Origin: Paenibacillus albus
GTDB lineage: Bacteria; Bacillota; Bacilli; Paenibacillales; Paenibacillaceae
NCBI RefSeq assembly: GCF_003952225.1
Contig: NZ_CP034437.1
Location: 4,602,501 to 4,666,500 of the forward strand
Direction: 5' to 3'
DNA length: 64,000 nt
Every line of letters begins with the position of its first letter. Within the stretch, counting starts at the first letter, position 1. The position numbers were made by a program, and so were the translations under genes. Below, in pieces: positions 42,397 through 50,135 of this stretch. The notes beneath the pieces are model-generated. The model was not told the DNA's origin, did no database searches, and saw nothing but the letters and a program-made list of their open reading frames with translations.

Positions 42397-43203
42397 TTAG
42401 CTCCATTCTATGAAATGATCATTTAAGAAACGAATTTCGTTCTCATAATGCGCCAAATGTCCATCGTCTACCATTTTTTGAAAGGCAGCATTTCCTTCAG
42501 CCGCGCCATTCCTAAGCGTATCGCATACTGCGGTCAAACGCTCTATGATCCAGCCTTGCAGTTCATTCGGTGCTGGGACAGCGATCCCATACGACTCGAA
42601 GAACAATTGAATCCGTCTGCGGCGCTCCGTAGCATGTAATTCGGATTGGTAGGCAACCGTGGCTGCGGTTATATGATCCGGCGCGAAGCTGGCAAGCGGC
42701 ACCGAGGTGTAGAGCGTATACGCAATATCCCACATTCGCGGACCGGGACCAGCCATGTCAAAATCTATCAGCGCCGCGGGAGCCCCCTCCTGAAACACCA
42801 CATTATAGAGCGCTGCATCATTATGACAGATGACTTCATGATCGCTGGCGTCGGCATAGCTCAGCTGCCATTTCCCTCCAGTTAGATAAGCGAATCCTCT
42901 AGTGGCATCATGGAATTGGCGCAGCAACCGCGCCAAGCCTTCGAGCGTTTCATCGGACCACATATAAGGCTCAATATCCGGGTAGTCGTTCCCTGGAGCT
43001 TCACCTGCAACAAATGACAAGATTTCGCGGCCTGCGTCGTCGATTCCGACAAATTTCGGCGCTCCTTCAAAGCCTTGTTTCTCTATATGCTGGAGCAGCT
43101 CATGCACGTATGGACTCCAGTAACCTGTCGGACGACGAACGGTGTTTCCGTTCCGGACAATGTGGTTCACATTGCCTCCTTTTAACACTTCTTCCTGTGT
43201 CAT
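42397..43203 (-). CDS. APH-family phosphotransferase (kinase-like)
   Basis: A 268-aa aminoglycoside phosphotransferase-fold protein. Catalytic loop HNDAALYNVVF (about residues 139-149) and Mg-binding DFDMAGPGPRMWDIAYTLY. The N terminus (VRNGNTVRRPTGYWSPYVHELLQHIE) matches a Paenibacillus/Streptomyces-type phosphotransferase group; substrates of the family range from antibiotics to choline and sugars, and none can be assigned. AGGAGG lies six bases before the ATG. It lies downstream of the heterodimeric ABC exporter but after a terminator-like hairpin. Confidence 0.85.
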   Translation of the reverse strand: MTQEEVLKGGNVNHIVRNGNTVRRPTGYWSPYVHELLQHIEKQGFEGAPKFVGIDDAGREILSFVAGEAPGNDYPDIEPYMWSDETLEGLARLLRQFHDATRGFAYLTGGKWQLSYADASDHEVICHNDAALYNVVFQEGAPAALIDFDMAGPGPRMWDIAYTLYTSVPLASFAPDHITAATVAYQSELHATERRRRIQLFFESYGIAVPAPNELQGWIIERLTAVCDTLRNGAAEGNAAFQKMVDDGHLAHYENEIRFLNDHFIEWS

Positions 43204-43237
43204 GCACGGCCTCCTTCGTTATCCGTATCTTTTGCGT

Positions 43238-43279
43238 AAAAAGACCCCTTATCCCATCTAATTGGAGTAAGAAGTCTTG
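43238..43279 (-). terminator. Terminator of the heterodimeric ABC exporter operon
   Basis: Minus strand AGACTTCTTA pairs with TAAGGGGTCT (two G-T pairs) followed by TTTTTACG, about 20 bases after the stop at 43298. Confidence 0.75.
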
Positions 43280-43297
43280 TTTCTTGTTCGAGTAAGT

Positions 43298-45106
43298 TTA
43301 GGCACCCGTCTGCATCGCAAGCGATTGCTGCATCTCATATTGCGTCATATAGAGCTTATGATACACGCCGTTATGTTTCATCAGCTCGTCATGAGAGCCC
43401 TGCTCCGCAATCTGGCCATCCTTCACGACGAGGATGACATCAGCATCCCGGATTGTTGACAGCCTGTGAGCGATAATGAACGCTGTACGACCCTCCAGCA
43501 TCGTCTGAAGCGCTGCTTGGATATGCTGCTCCGTCTCCGTATCGACGCTGGAAGTGGCTTCATCCAGGATGAGAATACGCGGATCTGACAGCAGCACTCG
43601 ACCGAATGCGAGCAGCTGGCGCTGACCGACGGACAGCTTCGAGCCGCGCTCTTCCACCTGCGTCTGATAGCCGTCTGCGAACTGAAACGCAAACTTGTCG
43701 ACGCGGACGCTCTCCGCAGCATGGCGCAGCGCTTCATCGGTCGCATCTTCGTTGCCATAACGGAGATTCTCTTCAATCGTACCGGAGAAAATAAACGAAT
43801 CCTGCAATACGATTCCCATTTGGCGCCGGAGCGACTCGAGGGTCACATCCTTCACGTCTTCGCCGTCGATAAGAATACGGCCGCCTGTCGTATCGTAGAA
43901 GCGCATGAGCAGGTTGACTACCGTACTCTTACCCGCTCCGGTCGGTCCAACCAATGCAACCCTCTGGCCTGGCTTAATGCGCAAATTAATGCCTTTCAGC
44001 ACATCCGGCTTATCTGCTTCATAGCGGAACGCAACGTTCTCGAATACGACCTCGCCTTTAATCTCCTTCATCGCCTTCGCGTTCGCGCGATCCTTCACTT
44101 CCGGCTCGGAATCGAGCACTTCGAAGATCCGCTCCGCAGATGCCATCGCGGACAGCACTTGGCTGTACACTTTGGAGAGCGCGCTGAGCGGTCCCCAGAA
44201 CCGCCATAGATAGTTGATGAACGCCATGATGAAACCGAGCGTCAGCTCTTTGTCCATGACCTGCTTCGCACCAAACCATAGCACGACGCAAGTACCGATC
44301 ATGCCGACCATCTCAACCGAAGGCCATACCATCGACTCTAGCTTCACGGCACGCATGAAGGCAAACTTGTTGCGAGCGTTTAGCTCCTCGAATCTGCGGT
44401 TGTTCTCCGATTGGCGGGAGAAAGCTTGAATGACGCGAATGCCTTGAATCGTCTCATTCAAGTTGCCGTTGATCGCGGACATTGTCTTGCGCGAACGCGA
44501 CCAGGAGCCCTCAATCTTAGGCTGCATCTTGCCAACGATGATGTAGAGCAGAGGCAGCGTCACAAAGGACAACAGCGCCAGCTTCCAGTCCATCCACAGC
44601 AGGATGACCACAATCCCGATGAGATGCGTGAACTCCATGACCATCGTGATCAAGCCGCCGTTAATCAGCTCGCCGATCGCATTCGTATCATTCGTAATAC
44701 GGGACATAATCTTGCCCGCCGGTCGTCCGTCGAAGAAACGGAACGATAAGGTTTGAAGATGATTGAACAATTGCTGCCTGAGATCAAACAGAATGCGCTG
44801 ACCGGTGAAATTAATCATTCTTGTGTGCAAGAAGCCGAACAGCCATCCAAGGCCTCTGAACGAGAGCAGCATCAAACCGATCACATTGATGACGAAGAAA
44901 TCTTTCTTCACGATGCCTTCATCGATAATATATCGAAGCAGAAGCGGCTCGGCTAAGCTTAGGCTCATGTTCAAAAGGACAATTACAAGAACGATGGATA
45001 ATACTTTACGATAAGGCAGTACATAGCGGATTAGCCGCTTCATGTACGCTTTGTTAAACGGCTTTTCTTCCAAATCTTCATCGGAATCCCATTCGACTTG
45101 ACTCAT
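43298..45106 (-). CDS. ABC exporter half-transporter, subunit 2 of heterodimer
   Basis: A 602-aa fused permease-ATPase with six helices and one nucleotide-binding domain. Walker A GPTGAGKSTVV and H-loop IIAHRLST are normal and Walker B is ILILDEATSSVD, but the signature reads LSVGQ instead of LSGGQ. In a heterodimer this signature completes the ATP site of the partner, whose H-loop is also altered, so the pair would have one degenerate site. This fits multidrug exporters of the BmrCD/LmrCD/TM287-288 kind. AGGAGGGG precedes the ATG. It follows subunit 1 by 68 bases. Confidence 0.92.
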   Translation of the reverse strand: MSQVEWDSDEDLEEKPFNKAYMKRLIRYVLPYRKVLSIVLVIVLLNMSLSLAEPLLLRYIIDEGIVKKDFFVINVIGLMLLSFRGLGWLFGFLHTRMINFTGQRILFDLRQQLFNHLQTLSFRFFDGRPAGKIMSRITNDTNAIGELINGGLITMVMEFTHLIGIVVILLWMDWKLALLSFVTLPLLYIIVGKMQPKIEGSWSRSRKTMSAINGNLNETIQGIRVIQAFSRQSENNRRFEELNARNKFAFMRAVKLESMVWPSVEMVGMIGTCVVLWFGAKQVMDKELTLGFIMAFINYLWRFWGPLSALSKVYSQVLSAMASAERIFEVLDSEPEVKDRANAKAMKEIKGEVVFENVAFRYEADKPDVLKGINLRIKPGQRVALVGPTGAGKSTVVNLLMRFYDTTGGRILIDGEDVKDVTLESLRRQMGIVLQDSFIFSGTIEENLRYGNEDATDEALRHAAESVRVDKFAFQFADGYQTQVEERGSKLSVGQRQLLAFGRVLLSDPRILILDEATSSVDTETEQHIQAALQTMLEGRTAFIIAHRLSTIRDADVILVVKDGQIAEQGSHDELMKHNGVYHKLYMTQYEMQQSLAMQTGA

Positions 45107-45174
45107 GCCGTTCCCCTCCTTTATGCCATTAATCTCTATTATTTAACGGAGTTAATTGAATAGCGGCTCGCCTG

Positions 45175-46923
45175 TTATCTGGCCGAAGCAGCCTCTTGCT
45201 GGTTGAACAGATTGCGGAAGAAGCCTTCTTCCTCGAACAGCTCGCGGTGCGTGCCTTGCTGCACGATTTTGCCGCCGTCGAGCACGATGATGCGGTCTGC
45301 GCGTTTCACGGAAGACAATCGCTGCGCGATGATGAAAGTTGTGCGTCCTTTCATGACCTCTAGCAGCTCCTCATGAATGGCAGATTCCGTAGCTGTATCC
45401 ACGCTTGCCGTCGCTTCGTCAAGGACGAGAATCGGCGGGTCCATCAGAATCGCGCGCGCAAGTGCGACACGCTGACGTTGACCACCGGATAGCCCTACGC
45501 CGCGCTCGCCGATAATCGTGTCATAGCCGAAAGGCATCGTTTCGATGAAGGAATGAATTTGCGCTTTGCGAGCCGCCCATTCGATCTGTTCCTGCGTAGC
45601 TTCGGGCACTCCGTATGCGATGTTCTCGCGGATGGTAGCCGAGAAGAGGAACGTCTCCTGCGGCACGATGCCGATCTTGCGGCGGAGCCCTTCGAGCTCA
45701 TAGTCGCGAACATCAATGCCGTCGATAAGCAGCCTGCCTTGGCTTACATCGTAGAAGCGCGACAACAGCGCGATTAGCGAGCTTTTGCCAGAGCCTGTAG
45801 AACCAAGGACCGCAATCACTTCACCTTGCTTCACGCCAAGCGAAATTCCTTCCAAAATGCCCGTATCCGTACTTGGATCTTGGTCTGCGAAGTGGAACGA
45901 TACCCCGTCGAAAGTAACGTTGCCGCGGATACGGTTCGAATCTTGAATATCCCCTGTTTCCGAGTTGATGTCGACTGGCGTATCCAGCACCTCGAATACG
46001 CGCGGAGCCGCTTTGAGCGCTTGCTGCATGATGTTGATCTGCCATCCAAGCATATTGAGCGGCCAAATGATACCCCATGTATACCATTGGAATGCCATGA
46101 ACGAGCCAAGCGACATCTCACCTCTTGCAACGAAGTAAGCGCTGAACCATACCATCGTGACGAATACGACCCCGCCGTAGAAATTCATCAGCGGGAATGC
46201 CTTCGCTTCAAGTCTGGCACGATCCATGTTCGTCTCGAAGTTCTGATCGTTACGCGATTCGAATTTGTCCTGCTCGACTTTCTCGCGAGCAAACGCTTTC
46301 ACGACCCGAATACCGGATATGTTCTCCTGCAGCGTCGTCGTAAGCTTGCCCATTTGCTCCCGAATTTGTCCCCAGGCCGGACCGACCTTTTTATTGAACC
46401 GGTATAAGGCGAAGAGCAGAAGCGGTATGGTTGCCATACTGAGCAGCGTAACCTTCCACTGGATGAACATCATGAACACGATCGTTCCGACGAATGTTGC
46501 AATGCCCATGAACATTGCCATGGCACCGAAGCCGATAAAGTTCTTCACCGACTCGATGTCGCCGGTCATACGAGACATCAGCTGCCCCGTCTGCGCCTTG
46601 TCATAGTAAGTAAATGACAGTCTCTGCAAGTGATTGTACATCTGTCTTCGCAGCGAATAGACGACATTCTGACCGACAAGCTCCTGCGCATAGCCTTGCC
46701 AGAACATACCGGTGCTCTTCACAATTTGCAGGACGATGAGTCCAAGCGTAAACACCAGCACGATCTTCGCATTGCTCTCTCCGATGCCCTCATCAAACAC
46801 CTGCTTCAGCATCCAGGGTGCGATTAGATCGAGCAGCGTGCCGAGCAGCATAAGCGCAGTTGAGATCACGACCCATCTCATGCTAGGACGCATATATTTC
46901 ATAAGCCTTATTAACACTTTCAT
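45175..46923 (-). CDS. ABC exporter half-transporter, subunit 1 of heterodimer
   Basis: A 582-aa fused permease-ATPase. Walker A GSTGSGKSSLI, signature LSGGQRQRVALARAI, Walker B ILVLDEATASVD. The H-loop His is replaced by Gln (IIAQRLSS), a mark of the degenerate subunit in heterodimeric exporters. The start is ATG at 46923 behind GGGGGAAG; the frame runs 48 codons further upstream, through a terminator hairpin, and is not used. A 28-codon leader peptide and an intrinsic terminator lie between the promoter and this gene (see 47026-47174), so expression is probably controlled by attenuation. Confidence 0.92.
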   Translation of the reverse strand: MKVLIRLMKYMRPSMRWVVISTALMLLGTLLDLIAPWMLKQVFDEGIGESNAKIVLVFTLGLIVLQIVKSTGMFWQGYAQELVGQNVVYSLRRQMYNHLQRLSFTYYDKAQTGQLMSRMTGDIESVKNFIGFGAMAMFMGIATFVGTIVFMMFIQWKVTLLSMATIPLLLFALYRFNKKVGPAWGQIREQMGKLTTTLQENISGIRVVKAFAREKVEQDKFESRNDQNFETNMDRARLEAKAFPLMNFYGGVVFVTMVWFSAYFVARGEMSLGSFMAFQWYTWGIIWPLNMLGWQINIMQQALKAAPRVFEVLDTPVDINSETGDIQDSNRIRGNVTFDGVSFHFADQDPSTDTGILEGISLGVKQGEVIAVLGSTGSGKSSLIALLSRFYDVSQGRLLIDGIDVRDYELEGLRRKIGIVPQETFLFSATIRENIAYGVPEATQEQIEWAARKAQIHSFIETMPFGYDTIIGERGVGLSGGQRQRVALARAILMDPPILVLDEATASVDTATESAIHEELLEVMKGRTTFIIAQRLSSVKRADRIIVLDGGKIVQQGTHRELFEEEGFFRNLFNQQEAASAR

Positions 46924-47025
46924 TGTGTTGCTTCCCCCTTTATGCAGACATGCATAGGCTCCGGAACAGAATCGAACTTTTATTCGCCTTCGCGAGAGGC
47001 GACTACACATTTCCGTGTAACAAAA

Positions 47026-47061
47026 AAGGAGACTTTGAGCCACATGGCTCAAAGTCTCCTT
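47026..47061 (-). terminator. Attenuator hairpin upstream of the ABC exporter
   Basis: Minus strand AAGGAGACTTTGAGCCA and TGGCTCAAAGTCTCCTT form a 17-bp perfect inverted repeat with a two-base centre (about 15 usable pairs), directly followed by TTTTTT. It lies 27 bases after the leader stop codon and 102 bases before the exporter start, so it must be read through for the exporter to be expressed. Confidence 0.9.
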
Positions 47062-47087
47062 ACACACAGAATCGGTTGCAGCGCTAG

Positions 47088-47174
47088 TTACAGCTGCTGC
47101 ACTCTGCGTAAGAAGTCGGGCCGATGGAGCTGATTCTGCATGGATTTGCGCACTTCAAATATCATGTTAGTCAT
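47088..47174 (-). CDS. Leader peptide of the ABC exporter operon
   Basis: A 28-codon ORF (MTNMIFEVRKSMQNQLHRPD...QQL). A strong ribosome site (AAAGGAGGG) lies nine bases before the ATG at 47174. An in-frame ATG two codons upstream is too close to it. The peptide is basic and has no hydrophobic segment, so its value is probably in being translated. Position (promoter, leader, terminator, exporter) is the same as bmrB in B. subtilis, where ribosome stalling by antibiotics prevents termination. No sequence similarity to BmrB is claimed. Confidence 0.8.
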   Translation of the reverse strand: MTNMIFEVRKSMQNQLHRPDFLRRVQQL

Positions 47175-47306
47175 CTCCATCGCCCTCCTTTCGTTAGTTA
47201 GTTTTCCGTTAATTGGAACATCCAAATCTTATCATCCCTCTGTCGCAAAGCGCAAGAGGCTTTTTGCAAATTTATTTTTTCTACACATGGGCATAGAAAC
47301 ATTCCC

Positions 47307-47330
47307 CGTATCACCGTATCATCGTATCAG
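47307..47330. repeat. Three tandem 8-bp repeats near the exporter promoter
   Basis: CGTATCAC, CGTATCAT and CGTATCAG are exactly adjacent (CGTATCA invariant). They overlap the putative -10 of the exporter promoter. Confidence 0.85.
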
Positions 47331-47348
47331 ATAAGGCATTACTGTCAA
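47321..47348 (-). promoter_or_regulatory. Candidate promoter of the leader-exporter operon
   Basis: Minus strand TTGACA (47343-47348), 16 bp, TACGAT (47321-47326). The -35 is perfect, the -10 has four of six matches. The tandem CGTATCA repeats cover the -10. A second possible promoter lies nearer the leader (TTGCGC, 18 bp, TAAGAT). Confidence 0.5.
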
Positions 47349-47354
47349 ATCACA

Positions 47355-47888
47355 CTATAGATCGCTCCGCGTATCGAAATCGGCTGCAGTTATCCCCTGT
47401 TCGACCGCGAATTCGTAATCCTCAATATCATACACCTGCACCGGCACTTCCGCTTCGAGCAGCTTATCTTGAAACTCGAATTGATCAGATAGCAGAGGTA
47501 TGCTTAGTTTCTGCGATGTAAGGAGCAGCTCCGTCTCGATCGGGTCAAAATATTCACCGTACTGCGCATTATCAACGGCATGCACAACCGTAAATTGAAT
47601 GCTGTCATTCAACAGCAGCGGCGAACTCTGGCGCCAAGGCATCTGCAGCGCGCGCTCAATCTTCTTCCGGTTGAAAGGGTCCTCGAAGAAGGCGATCAGC
47701 TCCTTGATCTTGCCTTTCACATGAGCATCTTCATCCGGATCATCCATGACCGGGTCTGCGCCGTCCTTCATGTCGTAGAGTTCCATTATCGTCGAATATG
47801 GCAAGACAAAATCGACAGGCCGGCTTGGCACAAGCAATTGTCCATAGGTTGCCACCATTACGGCTTCAATCACGAATCGCCGTCGCAT
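47355..47888 (-). CDS. Conserved hypothetical protein
   Basis: A 177-aa soluble protein (MRRRFVIEAVMVATYGQLL...). It has a hydrophobic N-terminal strand/helix, an acidic middle (DPVMDDPDEDAHVKGK) and a VVHAVDNAQYGEYFDPIE stretch. Similar Paenibacillus proteins have been labelled ADP-heptose synthase in databases, as far as I recall, but no Rossmann or nucleotidyltransferase motif is visible and I do not repeat that name. GGGGGAGA precedes the ATG at 47888. Divergent from the YpdA gene. Confidence 0.7.
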   Translation of the reverse strand: MRRRFVIEAVMVATYGQLLVPSRPVDFVLPYSTIMELYDMKDGADPVMDDPDEDAHVKGKIKELIAFFEDPFNRKKIERALQMPWRQSSPLLLNDSIQFTVVHAVDNAQYGEYFDPIETELLLTSQKLSIPLLSDQFEFQDKLLEAEVPVQVYDIEDYEFAVEQGITAADFDTRSDL

Positions 47889-48054
47889 TCCATCTCCCCC
47901 TTTATACAAGCTTAGCTCATTATACAACATATCTACTCGCTCAACACAGAGTCATATGCTTGTTTTATAGCAAGCGATGGCCTCCGAGCTGTGATAAAAT
48001 AGAGCATGATTGTTCAAAATTTCGTGATCCCGTATTGGAGCTGATTCATCTACT

Positions 48055-49047
48055 ATGCAAGCAGAACAAGTTATCATTATCGGCGCTGGTCCTTGCGGCC
48101 TTGCCGCTGCGATCGAGCTGCAAGCGATTGGCATTGAGCCGCTCATCATCGAGAAACGCAACGTTGTCCATTCCATCTCTCAATATCCAACGTATATGCA
48201 CTTCTTCAGCACCCCAGAGCTGCTTGAGATCGGCGGTATACCTTTCACGACTGCGAATGATAAGCCGTCTCGCGTCGAAGCATTGTCGTATTATCGTAAC
48301 GTTGCGCTGCGGCATGGCGTTCGCATAAACGCTTACGAGACGGTTACCGCAATCCGTCCACAAGAAGACGGCAGCTTCGAGCTAGACAGTCATGACCGTG
48401 CAGGCGAGCTTATTCAATATCGCGCTGCTGCTGTAATCGTCGCAACCGGCTATTTCGATCACCCGAATGAGCTTGGCATCCCAGGCGAGAAATCGGATAA
48501 AGTGACGCATTTCTTCCGCGAAGCGCATCCCTATACCGGTATGAAGGTAGCGATTATTGGCGGGAGCAACTCCGCTATTGACGCGGCGCTCGAGCTGGAA
48601 CGGGCAGGCGCTAAAGTTACCGTCGTCTATCGCGGCGACCAGTATTCGACCAGCATTAAGTCGTGGGTTCGTCCGATCTTCGAAGGACTCGTGAATAAAG
48701 GCCGCATCCAGATGCGATTCGCGTCACGGGTTGTCGAAATTCATCCGCGCTATGTCGTAATCTTAAATAGTAAAACTGGCGAGAGGGACGAACTGCCTAA
48801 CGACTTTGTCCTTGCACTCACCGGTTTTCATCCCGACCGCGGCTTCCTCTCTTCCTTTGGCGTTACAATCGAAGAAGAAGGCTATCCGACGTTTAACGAT
48901 GAGACGATGGAAAGTAACGTGCCAGGCATCTACTTGGCTGGTGTCGTCGCATCAAGGCGAGAAGCGAATGAGATCTTCATCGAATCCGGTCGATTCCATG
49001 GCCGTAAGATCGCAGCGCATTTGCAGCAGAAGGGCATAAACAGCTAG
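48055..49047 (+). CDS. ypdA: YpdA-type bacillithiol disulfide reductase
   Basis: A 330-aa FAD/NADPH oxidoreductase. FAD-binding GAGPCGLAAAIELQ (residues 10-23), the YpdA-specific FSTPELLEIGGIPF segment, NADPH-binding IIGGSNSAIDAALELE (about 165-180), and a C-terminal FAD contact NVPGIYLAGVVASR. There is no CxxC pair, which separates it from thioredoxin reductase. YpdA reduces oxidised bacillithiol, the main low-molecular-weight thiol of Firmicutes. TGGAG lies 13 bases before the ATG, somewhat far. Monocistronic, followed by a terminator. Confidence 0.9.
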   Translation: MQAEQVIIIGAGPCGLAAAIELQAIGIEPLIIEKRNVVHSISQYPTYMHFFSTPELLEIGGIPFTTANDKPSRVEALSYYRNVALRHGVRINAYETVTAIRPQEDGSFELDSHDRAGELIQYRAAAVIVATGYFDHPNELGIPGEKSDKVTHFFREAHPYTGMKVAIIGGSNSAIDAALELERAGAKVTVVYRGDQYSTSIKSWVRPIFEGLVNKGRIQMRFASRVVEIHPRYVVILNSKTGERDELPNDFVLALTGFHPDRGFLSSFGVTIEEEGYPTFNDETMESNVPGIYLAGVVASRREANEIFIESGRFHGRKIAAHLQQKGINS

Positions 49048-49071
49048 TTTCTTCAATACGAAACATGAAAG

Positions 49072-49127
49072 AGGCTTTGAATCCTGCACAGCGTTCGCTC
49101 GCTGATCGCTGGAATCAAAGCCTTTTT
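49072..49127 (+). terminator. Terminator of ypdA
   Basis: AGGCTTTGAAT/AATCAAAGCCT stem with inner GC/AGCG pairing and a TTTTT tail, 25 bases after the stop. Confidence 0.9.
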
Positions 49128-49161
49128 CTAAGCAGCCGCTCCGCTCATGCTTCTTAATCAG

Positions 49162-49689
49162 TTATAAGCTCTCAATCGGCTGCAGCCCATCTCTATCAGC
49201 ACCGGTGAACGTCATTACAGTGGCAATCTTCTGCAGTCGAATATACTCGCTATTCGTCAGTCCCGTTCGGAAGTATGCGAACATATAGACCGCCTCGATG
49301 AAAGTAAGTCCCGGATATACGGCGATGTTCTGGTTCGAATGCGGATTATCCAGCAGCACCTGCCACTCACCTTCCCGCTGATCGGTAGAGATGGAATTGA
49401 ACACATCCCTTTTCGTACGGATAATACCCTCGAACTCGGACCAAATATATGTCCATGACGGGCTTGTTCTACCTGGCTCCGGTGCCGCAAGCTTCGCACG
49501 CCGCATCAGCTCTTCCGCTTGAGCGCATGCTTCGTCCTCATACAGACGCAGATAGTCCCGGAAATCATCGAGAAAACGGCGCAGCGCCGTGAACCCTCCG
49601 CCGTGCAGCTGCTGACCGAAGGACTGAATGTCCTCGTCAGTCTGTATGCGAATTAATTGCTGAAACCCAGTATCCTCCGTCACTTGCAT
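49162..49689 (-). CDS. Unknown helical protein
   Basis: A 175-aa soluble, mostly helical protein without Cys clusters or membrane segments. Features: FLDDFRDYLRLYEDEACAQAEELMRRA (a likely long helix) and YPGLTFIEAVYMFAYFRTG. No family recognised. GGGAGG precedes the ATG by nine bases. It follows the 95-aa gene by 33 bases and is probably in the same operon. Confidence 0.65.
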   Translation of the reverse strand: MQVTEDTGFQQLIRIQTDEDIQSFGQQLHGGGFTALRRFLDDFRDYLRLYEDEACAQAEELMRRAKLAAPEPGRTSPSWTYIWSEFEGIIRTKRDVFNSISTDQREGEWQVLLDNPHSNQNIAVYPGLTFIEAVYMFAYFRTGLTNSEYIRLQKIATVMTFTGADRDGLQPIESL

Positions 49690-49722
49690 GTTCGCGGCCC
49701 TCCCACTTGTTTATGCACCAAA

Positions 49723-50010
49723 TTAAGATTTTATCAGCGTGATGCTTCCGTCATTCTGAAGCAGCAGCTTGCGCCTTGGGTCGTTGTTCAGCTTGACATT
49801 AAATAGTTTCAAACGCTCTTCTTTCACCTCTAGCAGCTCCCATGCCGAATCTTGCGCATAACCTGCGCTTGCAAGCGCCTCTTCGAAGAGCGTCTCCGCC
49901 TTCTCCATATCTTCCCACCAGAGCGCACCGTAGTATGCAAATTCGTACACGTTACGCAGCATGCCGCTTGCGATTTCCTCTGTTATCCGATGCCTCAATA
50001 CGATTGCCAT
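49723..50010 (-). CDS. Unknown small protein
   Basis: A 95-aa protein (MAIVLRHRITEEIASGML...). The central part is acidic and helical with aromatics (EFAYYGALWWEDMEKAETLFEEAL). No family recognised. The start is ATG at 50010 with GGAG six bases upstream. Lies between the ferredoxin-oxidoreductase terminator and the unknown 175-aa gene. Confidence 0.6.
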   Translation of the reverse strand: MAIVLRHRITEEIASGMLRNVYEFAYYGALWWEDMEKAETLFEEALASAGYAQDSAWELLEVKEERLKLFNVKLNNDPRRKLLLQNDGSITLIKS

Positions 50011-50045
50011 TCCCGCTCCATCCACCTCAGCCTATTGGAATAGAA

Positions 50046-50079
50046 CAAGGCGCAGACGCCTATTCGCCGCCGCGCCTTG
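50046..50079 (-). terminator. Probable terminator of the 2-oxoacid oxidoreductase operon
   Basis: Minus strand CAAGGCGC pairs with GCGCCTTG around a GC-rich loop, then TTCTATT. It lies about 55 bases after the stop at 50136. Confidence 0.55.
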
Positions 50080-50135
50080 CTCCGACCACCTTATTTTGCG
50101 ACCAGCTGAACGCTCTCCGCTCTCAGCTTCAAAGC

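Noticed and set aside
47088-47174. An explicit antiterminator for the exporter leader
   Set aside because: Short complementary patches with the terminator arm exist, but none is long enough to claim by eye.
47355-47888. ADP-heptose synthase label for the conserved hypothetical gene
   Set aside because: No nucleotidyltransferase or sugar-kinase motif is visible, so the name used for similar proteins is not adopted.
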